From Pelargonium cotyledonis (taxonomy: Eukaryota; Streptophyta; Magnoliopsida; Geraniales; Geraniaceae), in assembly GCA_036897625.1 (NCBI GenBank), contig JAYMTA010001417.1:1-20117 (forward strand): a DNA stretch of 20,117 bases, written 5' to 3'. Position 1 is the stretch's first letter, and every line of letters begins with the position of its first letter. A model generated the notes under the pieces. It was not told the DNA's origin and made no database searches. It worked only from the letters and a program-made list of their open reading frames with translations. The position numbers and the translations under genes were made by a program. Positions 11,310 to 20,117 of this stretch are shown here, in pieces.

Positions 11310-12954
11310 CCCACCCAATCATTGCAGGATTTTGCATCTGATGTGGAGCATATGGTTTCCCAGGCCCAATTGCTGCAGTATAGAATGATTGAGCAGGATC
11401 TAACAACTGAAAGTAAATGTGTTGCACCAAGCAATACGCTGAATGAGCCAGAAGAGATATAAAGTGCCTCAAGTGCCTACTCTCAATGGTAAGTATCTGC
11501 AATGAGGTTGTAATGATTTTGTATGTTCATAGTTGCCAAATCTAGCCATGTAAGTCTTTTCTCTGGAAAAAGTTATTTTACTTGACAAATTTAGGAATGT
11601 ACAGTGGCCTTTTGCTAGCCATGAACTGTGTTTTTGGTAGAAAAAATGTAGCAGCCATATCTCTACAAGTAGTGACTTAGTTATGCATGATGCATTTGTG
11701 GTAATTTGATTGTGATTTTCCCTGTACATCATATGGCCTTTCCTTGCTCAGATGTCTGATGTCGGAACCCTCCGCTAGTTGGAACTAAGGAGGAACTACC
11801 TTTTGTCTGATTGCTGGCAACAAATTCTTACTTTAGTTGTCTCATGAACATCATTGTCAAATCTCATCTCTATTATGTATGTTCAATAAGTTATAGGCAA
11901 CCTAGGGTTTCCTTCCCTCCTGATTCTTGGATGTTTGTGAAGTTATGCTCCTCATGTTGCATCATTAACCTTGAAGTATTATTGTTAAGCTAGACCATAT
12001 GTTTTCCAACTATATTTTTACAGTCAGCAGAATAGATTTTTGAATTAATATTTCTCATAATTTATTTAAGGGAGCTCTGGGAGTGGAGTTAAAATAGATG
12101 CCTAGATTGGTCTCTTGCAAGCCATCTTATTACAGTACATTAGAAAGTGTTTTTGTGAACTGATTAATATGCTCTACCCTTGTCGGTAATAGAATATAAA
12201 CCCATATCCTTGAAATTGTTGTCGATTTCACTATGTCAGATCTGAGATTGGAATTCCTATAGTATGCCTCTCATAGAATGGACGTAATTGTGTTCTTACA
12301 GAGTGGGGTTTTATTTTCTCAACAGGATATTGGATTCCCTGACCCACGCTATGCAGTCTTCAGGTGTGGATTTATCAAAGGCTAGCATTTCTGTGCAATT
12401 TGATGTCAGCAAACGATCAGCATCCAGCTCCAAGGTTCTTTTAAAGCTTCAGCTTATCTTTTATTGAAGTATATTCCTAAATGCCTTTACTTTTACTGTA
12501 CTCCCTCCGTTTCAAAATGAGTATCCATTGTCTGTAATTTTGTCTCAAAACGAGTTTCAACTCTCTTTTTTGTTAGTTATGCATGAATTACCAACACCAT
12601 CTCTGAGATAAGTTGACTAGCACATGGAGGTGCAAGGGGAAAAGTGTAATTCTAACCAATCTTAATGTTACAAAAATGAGAAAGTGGACACTGATTTTGG
12701 GACATATGGAGTAATTATTTGGTCATTGGTACATTAATCTAGAGGCTCTAAAGAAGATGGCGTGCTCCAAATTTCTCCACTATTATCAGGCTTTAAGATC
12801 TTATTAGCTACTTTCTAACAATTCATTTATCGTGTTTTAGGATGAACTGAAACTGTCTCCAAGCAATCGAGGAGTTGAGAAGGTTGATGAGGATTCGGGA
12901 CAAGCTCATAAGAGGCTTAGGATAGAAAGAAGTTATCATTACGGTCTTCCTTAA
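11310..12954 (+). pseudogene. BIM-like C-terminal exons beyond the in-frame stop
   Basis: After the TAA at 11307-11309 the same frame continues with BIM-like sequence (PTQSLQDFASDVEHM, then CVAPSNTLNEPEEI). It meets a second TAA at 11460-11462 and resumes with SASSAYSQ up to a GTAAGT donor at 11489. Exon 12326-12434 carries LDSLTHAMQSSGVDLSKAS and ISVQFDVSKR, a close match to the conserved BIM C-terminal block. Exon 12841-12954 ends with QAHKRLRIERS and a normal TAA. Phases agree across all junctions with no frameshift, and about nine residues expected near the second stop seem missing. The simplest reading is recent loss of the C-terminus; readthrough, alternative splicing or sequence error are alternatives. 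Confidence 0.65.
12501..12711. mobile_element. Decayed Stowaway-like MITE in the last bHLH intron
   Basis: The left end begins CTCCCTCCGTTTCAAAATGA, the hallmark of plant Stowaway (Tc1/mariner) MITEs. The right end reads, on the complement, CTCCATATGTCCCAAAATCA. The terminal inverted repeats match at about 20 of 27 positions. A TA flanks each side (12499-12500 and 12712-12713), as expected for the Stowaway target duplication. The element is 211 bp, non-coding and wholly inside intron 12435-12840. Divergence of the ends suggests an old insertion. Confidence 0.75.
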
Positions 12955-13950
12955 TTTCTCTTATGTTGATATGCCCCTTTTTTGAGGAGTGAGCGGTTCA
13001 TTCAATGGCGTGCGGTCTGAATATAATTCAATGGGTTTGGTTTGGAGGGATTCAACGTAGAAAGAGAATTGTTATATATTCTTTTATTTGTCTAGGCTTC
13101 CATGCTTGTATTGAGAAAGCTGCATTTTTATCTTTCAATGGCAAAATATGGTTTCCACTTTTTATTAGTAACCTTTTGGGTCTGAGAACTGAGAACAAAA
13201 TTGTTGATTTCATATTTTGAAACAAAACACGATGATCACCATATCACATCCGATACATATCTGATGTTTTTGTTCCACCTCTTCCTTAATTGTGATAGTA
13301 CTCAAATTTGACTTTCGAAGGTATTCCCGAGAAAACTTCCACATATGTTAAATGAACCCCGTAATGCCATAAATCCCACTCTTCAAAGGAGGAGAATGGA
13401 TCCGACAAATAAATTTTAGAATTATTTACATATATATCGTTGCAACCATGAACTCTCTCAAGTGTTCGCATTTTTTATATCATTCATGGATCGCCCTCCG
13501 GCTACATATTTGAGGTCTCCGCCTAACAGTGCGTAGACAACATAGTTTGGACTGAGGATCTAGATCACCCATACCACATTTGGACTTGGACACCAAATAA
13601 AATTTTCCAACCCGTAAATAACACGACACCATTTCTAGTGTGCTTATTTGATCACGTCAAGGAAGTGGCATCCCTAGTTTACCAATATATTATAACTATC
13701 GAAATCATAAAGGTTTGGGGAAATCATATTCTTTATCATCCCTTTACAATGCAATTGATACATAATTATTGTTGTTATTCATCCCATAATGACAAGGATT
13801 CCGATCTATACATCAATCTCATTATTCAAAACTATGCAAGATTCTAATTGATCCAACTGATGATTCTTAAAGAACATCCAGGCCAGCCCTGAACCCTCTG
13901 CATGGAGAGAGATAAACTTACCATCTCATTGGCACAAACGTCTGAATCCA
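12955..13950. other. Tail-to-tail spacer between the bHLH gene and gene 3
   Basis: This holds the 3' UTR of the bHLH gene on the + strand and of gene 3 on the - strand. Short open frames occur on both strands but none resembles a known protein. On the - strand a GTAAGT-like donor lies just after the gene 3 stop (about 13925), which could mark a 3' UTR intron but is unsupported otherwise. Confidence 0.5.
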
Positions 13951-16911
13951 TCATGTACTTCTCAATGGTTCATCTAATAGTTGTAAACACTCGTGGGGAT
14001 TGGCATAAAAGTAATCTTCTTCTTTGGGTCTATCTGGGATGACGGCACGAATCTTTGGGCTCCCCATCCGATCAGTGTGAGCTTCCTTCAGAGTAGAGGA
14101 AAACTTGTCCCAACCTAATGTCCCATTGTTGTATGCATCTATTAAACCAACTATAAGCTTTCTGTTCAGCAGAATGGTCTTCTTAAACCCTAAGAATCTG
14201 AAATACAGCACCAATACAAGTATTTACTAATTACTGGATTGAAGAGTGAAGAGTGGAAAACGAATAATCGAGAATTAACTATCATTGAACTATCTTATCC
14301 AATAAAAAAATCAGTCTTGTATTGGTTGGAGCAGTGACAGATGACTGACTAAATGAGACCTTATTCAATTCCTCTTTGAAAAATGAGCAAAAGCTATTCA
14401 ATTCGTCTTTGAAAACAGAGTGCTACAAGGTGGCAAGTCTTTTTCTTTTCTGTTACACTACACAAATTAAGGATGTGGTTACACATCTAATCCCACTTGG
14501 GAACACTCTTTGTTTCCCAAAAAATACCATCATTTCTTGGCAGTGAAGTGAAACAAGGAAATTGACATGTCTGATGCCTAAACTCTGTAGTTCAATTGAT
14601 TGCAAAAGTTGACAAGCAGAGCATGAAAATAGCATTTACACTATTAACGTCAATATATATAGTACCTGCGATGGCCTTCGACAACTTTAGCCATGTTTCC
14701 GTCATATGTAGGCACAAATATATCACTCTCTAGAGAGACTAGGTAGTCTAATGCTGCCATTTGGGACGAATGGTTCTGGAAAAACCTCAAGTCCACCGGT
14801 TCAAGAAGAGTTTCTTTCCTCACCTGTTTCATAATAGTAAAAAAAATCATTAAAGCCTATCCAAATACTTGAGCAAAATAGGTACTTTTGCTTCCATCTA
14901 CTGACCAAATTGGGAAAAGCTGCCGCCAAACTAGAAATCCTCTCTTCTCCACCATATATTTCTCCAGCAGCAATATAAATTTGAACATTACGATCAATAC
15001 CCAGTGCACTCAATACCAAAGTAGTTTCCTCCGGCGTCAAGGGGCATAGACCTTCTCTCCTTTTCATGTCTGAATCTATAACTTTCTCCTTCCACCACGG
15101 GTAAGCATATCTAGCGATTGTGATATGATATCCAACAATTAGAGAAGGGCACGAAAGTAAGAATTTAGTTTGGAATATACTATATAAGAGATTTATCATA
15201 TAAGAGATTTATCAATGTAATGAAAAAATAGATTACCTCATTCTTGTCAGTTCATCTACCTCATCATCAGTGCAGCCATGAGAACAGCCAGAGAACGCCA
15301 ACATGTCCATTTCATATCTAAGATGAAGGACTAGGAAAGGACCCTTTTCCCTCAAAATTCTGACAACCTTTCTACCTAATTCCTCTATCTGAGGAGTGAA
15401 TCTCAGAGCATTGAAATTTACCCGGCATCGTAGTTTCTGAATCTCAGCAGGTAGTCCATTGTTAGCAAGTCTGGCATCAGTCTTGTTTAAATGTACAACT
15501 TTGTACTTTTGCACAAGGGGGAAAATCTGTGAAGGAAAGTTTTACGGTTACTTGGATCAATGCATTAAAAAATCATAAATGTGAAAGGAAATAACTAAAT
15601 CTAGCAACCTAACCTGATTAACATAGTAAGATATATTTGACCAGCTAATGGGTGGCAAAGATTGATACATTCCCATTTGAACTCGTTTCTTGAGCCTCGG
15701 TGGAAGTTCTTTTAATACCCGTACCTCATCTCTCAAGGATAAAATGAAATGATCAACGTCAAAGATGTCTCGGAACTCACTGCCACATTAAGGTAGCCCA
15801 TATTGAGAAATCAAGGCACTGCATGTCATGAGAGAAGATACATCTGTACCTTTAATGAGACTGAAAAAGCAATTGAGGGTACCTTGGATCAGCCCAAAAA
15901 GAGGTTTTGTCCAGTTCTGGAACAATCAGAGTAACATTTAAGTGTCTGGCAATAGCAACCATGTCACAGATCTGCAGAGCCAATGCAAGAATCAGAAACT
16001 GGTTATAAACTGGGCAGGTCCAGCTTATTCAATACAAAACAAGACTAATAATGATGTTGATAGGGGTTAATATATATGCCTCACCGCTGCTCGCATTTGG
16101 TTGAGTCCTCCATTGCATGAAACCATAAGGTAACCATTATTCGTATAGATTCCTGCATTAGCAACAACAGCTACGCTCAGGAATTAAAGGAACAAAAAAC
16201 ATATTTATAAAACATAAATGATATACAATTAAAACAATAGTAGCAACAAATAAACAATCAGGTGGATTATGACAGATGAACAGAATGATGCAAACCAATG
16301 TGAAAAAGAAACAAATAAGAACAGAAGAGAGAGAATTCATAGATGGGGCATCATGACCACTAAGAAAAAAGATTTAGCAAAAAGGAATATAAATTCAAAC
16401 ATAATTGAGAAATAAGCAGGGTCTTTCTTTTCTCTGCTTTTCATTTCTGATGAACATAAATCTGCAATTTCATCTTGAAGATGATTATAGTCAACAAGAT
16501 AAAAATATATCCCCAACCTTCAAACCTAAAGTAAACATGTAAATAAAAAGAAAAGGAAAAAGAAATGAAGATTAGTTTACAATCTTACAACTACTTACTC
16601 TTTGGTGGATGAACAACTTTAACAGGAACAATTGGCAGTTCAACATCTATAGACAAATCTGATTGACTGAAACAAGAAGGCCAACTCTTCAACAATTTGG
16701 GTCCCCATGTCTCCCCCAATGCCATCAGCTGAACAAAACAAGTCCACAGCAAGACTATAGTGATAGCCCTAATCATGAATAACCTCATTCTTGATCTCGA
16801 AACCATTGAACTCTTGAGCTTTTCAACTTTACCATCTTCCAGAAATCTTATCCCCATTTCCAACTCTTCACTATACTTACAATCCTTACCGTGCCTATTT
16901 ACTTTAGCCAT
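13951..16911 (-). CDS. RRT1: Rhamnogalacturonan I rhamnosyltransferase, RRT1-like (GT106), eight exons, 511 aa
   Basis: RRT enzymes add rhamnose from UDP-rhamnose to the growing rhamnogalacturonan I backbone of pectin in the Golgi. Exons, in transcript order, are 16911-16599, 16152-16085, 15971-15883, 15779-15614, 15526-15237, 15110-14906, 14823-14666 and 14197-13951; phases agree and give 1536 nt with stop, close to the roughly 508 aa I recall for Arabidopsis RRT1 (At5g15740). A basic N-terminus precedes one membrane anchor (about 44-65). Family blocks in order: [18 protein letters not shown] (about 107-124), [45 protein letters not shown], then [14 protein letters not shown] with the HLR motif at 280-282, [50 protein letters not shown] and the tail [19 protein letters not shown]. 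The start is the first in-frame ATG; an in-frame TGA lies upstream. RRT2 is an equally close relative, so the number in the symbol is tentative. Nothing looks broken. Confidence 0.9.
14362..14415. repeat. 21-bp direct repeat in the last intron of gene 3
   Basis: Copies at 14362-14382 and 14395-14415 (core TTCAATTC, then TCTTTGAAAA) differ at one base and are 33 bp apart, inside intron 14198-14665. Local duplication; no function is apparent. Confidence 0.85.
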
Positions 16912-17445
16912 TGTAACACCATTTCTCAAATTCAACCAGTAGTATATCGGCAAGCTTCAACTCTAGAAAAGCCCTCAACCGTTTTAAACCCACTGGGTTG
17001 AAGCCTCTTCACAGCCAGATTTCAGCAGCAACACAAGATCTTAAATGATTTTTTAAGCAAAACTTAATTTCCCAAAGATCAATGTAAAGCAAAACTCTGA
17101 ACCAAATGAGTATTGCAAGCTAAAAAAAATGTTATCTTCACATACACAGACAAGCTGCTGCTCCAGAAACTAAATTAACATAACAAAATGCCTCGAAATA
17201 CCAAACCTTGCTCGATTTTTACAAAACTCAGCAATAAAAATAACCAAACCCAGATCTCATAGGTTCACAGCACAATCACACCACCACAAGCAATTGGCAT
17301 TGTCATCAAGCAGAGCTCCACCAAGCAGATTGCTGCAATACCTGAAGAACAAAACAAAATAACAAATCACTAATTAAGCTAAACCTTAATCCGCCTATTT
17401 AAGAACAACCCAGAAACTGAACAAGATCAAAACTTTTTACTTACC
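16912..17445 (-). promoter_or_regulatory. 5' leader of gene 3 with a probable small intron and uORFs
   Basis: Reading the - strand, a strong donor GG|GTAAGT at 17444 and a pyrimidine-rich acceptor TTGTTCTTCAG ending at 17343 define a likely 102-bp leader intron. The remaining leader (17342-16912) contains upstream ORFs: 17306-17265 (13 aa), 17260-17228 (10 aa), and a 7-codon one at 16922-16899 that overlaps the main ATG in another frame. Such uORFs can lower translation. The model assumes no further leader intron. Confidence 0.45.
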
Positions 17446-17760
17446 CATTCACCAATTATTCGCACATTACCAATCTACACAAAACCCAGAAAAGATACGG
17501 CCAAATTTCAACAACTTCACCCAACAACCGACAGCTTTTGGCTCAATCCCGAGAGCAACTCCACAATGGCGTTTCAGCAAAATGGAAACTGCGTAGAGGG
17601 TAGATTCTCTCGGTTAACCGGAAGATTTCCCGAGCAGATCCCGGCGAGGAGGAGGCCGCCGGAGAGTGTGTGTGAAAAATAGAAACAGAGATTGAGGAGT
17701 GGTGTCTACGTTTTAATGGCAAAAAGGAAAAGAAAGAAAGAGAAAAACGAAGCCAGAAAT
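17446..17760 (-). promoter_or_regulatory. Probable first leader exon and transcription start region of gene 3
   Basis: On the - strand 17760-17660 is pyrimidine-rich (CT runs, TTTCTTTCTTT), then GC-richer sequence around 17630-17660, a pattern typical of plant leaders. A GACGTC palindrome (17799-17804) just upstream forms a TGACGTC bZIP-type core on the - strand. No clear TATA box was assigned. The exact start site cannot be read from sequence alone. Confidence 0.4.
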
Positions 17761-19560
17761 TGAGGCGCAACAAGTGTAGCAATTTACAGTCTGTGAGAGA
17801 CGTCAAAATAGTAACTGTGGTGTGTGTGCGTATATTTGTTAATGCCTCAACCAAATTCCACAATTTGGAATTCAATTCTTGTCCACTTATAGTGTTTTTA
17901 TTTATTTTTGTGTCAATATTTGATCACAAAACAGTTTTGATTTGATCTTGTTTTGACCCATTTTTGTTTTTTCAACCCTGGAATTTTGCTTTTTAATTGA
18001 AAATTTGTTTGGGATAAATTCTATATTTTGACCTTTTGTTATCTAAGATTGAAAAAAAAAAAAAAACGGATAGAAAAAGGAGGATGTTTTGTTTCATTTT
18101 GGAGGAATTAGAAAACAAATTACATTAACTAATAAAGGCACAACAATAAAAATCTCAAATGAGATAAGGACAATTTGGTTTATGCCAAACTTTTAAAATT
18201 TGTTAATAAGTTACTTGATATAACTGTTCTGTTTTCATGTAAAAAATTGTTTGAGTTCACTTATTATGTGTTTTTTTATTATTTCATTTTTAATGTTATC
18301 ATGTGTTTGGGGATTTCGAATGCAACTACGTGTTCGTAAAAGAAATATAACTCACTCGATAACATACAAGTTCTACATCATATATGATAATAATAATTGT
18401 TGGATGACGCTATTTAATTCACAATATTGTGATAAGATCAGTCAATTGTAATTTAGATGCTTCTTTAAATATCGGAAGTTCGATGATAGTCTGAAAAGAA
18501 TTTGTTCGCAGATTTGAATTTCTTTTTAGATAGGGTGTTTATCAAACCTCTAGTCGATGGTAGAGAAATGTAATGGAGGAATCATAATATAAAATTATAT
18601 AAGAAATTTATAAAAGTTAATCTGAATTTTAAATGACAAAATTATATTAGAGTTTGATTATAAATTTTAATGTTATGAATTATATGAATCATTGGATTAT
18701 CCTATTTTGAAAATGTTTCATGATTGTTTTAATTAACAAATGCCAAAAATTTAGGTAACTCTAAACAATTTTCCAGTTATCCAAGATTGATTCAAGTTTC
18801 ATGTTAAATGATTTAGTTCATTTTAATGAACAAAACAATATCATCTAATAATAGCATATTAATCTGTAAATCTAACTTTATGCATTTTTTGGAAATGTTT
18901 AAATTTTTTTATAGCGTTAAATTTCAATAAGGGGTTAATATAATGGTTTGAGCTTCTCATATTAAAAGATCAACATTGTTAGTAGGGTTTTATTTTCACC
19001 ATTATATTTAGCTTATTCTCTTTATATTTATCCGATGTGAGACAATACTCACTTCAACATATAGTATTAACGACCAGCATTAAATAAAAACATTTTTCGC
19101 TTAAGTGGGGATCCCCTCTTCCACGACAAACAGGTATTTGGGGTTGTGAATTTTTCTCTCTTCATTACCATCTCTAAGTTCGGTCATTTCGTAAGACATG
19201 AAATGTAACTACAATTGAATACGTGAGAATTGCAGGTGATCAAATAAACTTAAATGAGGGTGAATTGAAAGAGAAAGAAGGTTAGGGATATATATGTTAC
19301 CAATAATTTTAACCAAAAGTCATCATAAATTTGAAGAAAAGGACTATCAACTTTTATCATTGTCCCAATTACAAAACATTACCTTTATTTTCCTATCAAC
19401 CATCCAGAAATCACTTCCTTTATTTTTCTTGAGTAAATCATATTGCTTGTGGACCCGTTTAGCTTTTTATTTATTTATTTTGTGCCTAGCCCAATAGTAA
19501 AAAAGCACATGATATTTTTGGCTTCACAGTACAGCAAGAAGCTCCCAATTGTATATTTGA
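17761..19560. other. AT-rich intergenic region upstream of gene 3
   Basis: I see no gene here. There is a 15-A run at 18052-18066 and long AT-rich stretches. Around 19035-19060 the string ATCCGATGTGAGACAATACT resembles a motif common near the ends of plant retrotransposon-derived repeats, but no element boundaries could be drawn. Short open frames look random. Confidence 0.55.
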
Positions 19561-19569
19561 GAAAATTAC

Positions 19570-20117
19570 ACATATCTACTCTAAAGTATGCACTTTTTGC
19601 GCGTACTTACCGTAAAATATAATTTATTATTTTTGGCTACTCTAAAGTATGTCACAAAACTTTCCGTCCACTATTTCAGTTAAAGTTAACGGAATATTCC
19701 AAAAAATCTAACATGTGCCCAGCACATGACTATTATTATTTTGAAATTCCGAAATTACCCTCACTACACACTTCTTCTTCCTCAATGGGTTGCCGGAAAA
19801 ATCAATGGTTCGTCGGAAAATTCAAAGTCTCGTCGGAAAATTCATAGCTCTACCGGAAAAATCAAAATTTTTTCCGGAATCACCAAATGCTTGCCGGGAT
19901 CATCATAAACTCGCCGGAAACGTCCAATTTTCCGGTGAGATTTTTTGTGTACATTTTTTCTTTACAAAATTTACAAAAAATGAGACAAATTTTTTTTTAG
20001 ATATGGAAAATTTACAAACAATGAACCCAAAATTAAAAAAAAAAATGCCAAAATACCAACCATTACATATATGAATTTCAAAAAAAAAAAAAAAAAAAAA
20101 ACCAAACCCATGACCAC
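19570..20117. repeat. Repeat-derived tract with a degenerate ~21-bp CCGGAA tandem array
   Basis: The phrase CTACTCTAAAGTATG appears at about 19577 and 19638. From about 19792 to 19940 a motif of the form C(C/G)GGAAAA-TCA recurs every 18-23 bp, about eight times, with units drifting in spacing and sequence. It is followed by A- and T-rich sequence and a run of about 21 A at 20080-20100. The + strand reads open for 94 codons across the array, but with low-complexity residues and no recognisable domain, so I treat it as repeat rather than gene. Confidence 0.6.

Noticed and set aside
11413..11473. Possible mini-intron that would remove the second TAA
   Set aside because: The available GT and AG sites give 52 or 61 bp, too short and not a multiple of three, so frame would be lost.
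16760..16942. 60-codon plus-strand frame opposite gene 3 exon 1
   Set aside because: It is the antisense shadow of the exon encoding the RRT1-like membrane anchor.
17543..17875. 110-codon minus-strand frame upstream of gene 3
   Set aside because: It overlaps the probable leader exon and promoter, is Ser/Phe/Leu-rich from CT-rich DNA, and matches no family.
19790..20074. 94-codon open frame over the CCGGAA array
   Set aside because: It begins at a non-ATG codon or within the repeat, is low complexity, and its openness follows from the ~21-bp period.

Overview
This is AT-rich plant nuclear DNA, most likely from a eudicot. The genes are split into many short exons by AT-rich GT-AG introns. All three products belong to plant families, and a decayed Stowaway-like MITE sits in one intron. 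No rRNA, tRNA, CRISPR or bacterial feature was seen.

Layout. Bases 1-2001 are AT-rich upstream DNA with a cluster of ACGTG cores, two of them perfect G-boxes, and a pyrimidine-rich leader. Gene 1 (2002-7462, + strand, ten coding exons, 680 aa) is a plant GT106 / O-fucosyltransferase-like (DUF246) type II membrane protein, probably Golgi. Bases 7463-8647 hold its 3' region and the next promoter. Gene 2 (from 8648, + strand) is a BIM-type (BES1-interacting Myc-like) bHLH transcription factor of the brassinosteroid pathway. Its first five exons encode an intact G-box-type bHLH domain, but exon 5 has two in-frame TAA stops (11307-11309 and 11460-11462). The BIM-like C-terminal exons beyond them still keep frame and splice sites up to 12954. 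Bases 12955-13950 are a tail-to-tail spacer. Gene 3 (16911-13951, - strand, eight coding exons, 511 aa) closely resembles rhamnogalacturonan I rhamnosyltransferase RRT1 (GT106), which builds the pectin backbone. Its leader lies upstream, probably with one small intron and several uORFs. Bases 17700-20117 are AT-rich upstream DNA ending in repeat-derived sequence with a degenerate ~21-bp CCGGAA tandem array.

How the genes relate. Genes 1 and 3 are distant members of one glycosyltransferase family, of which only gene 3 keeps the HLR catalytic motif. They flank a transcription factor whose family binds E-box/G-box sites. No operon-like link exists, and any regulatory link from gene 2 to the G-boxes upstream of gene 1 is inference.

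The observations most worth a second look are the two stops in the bHLH gene, its GC-AG intron, the loss of HLR in gene 1, and the G-box cluster. I did not find a convincing wholly new system. Exon boundaries were set by reading splice sites and checking frame across every junction, with family recall as a guide; no alignment was run.
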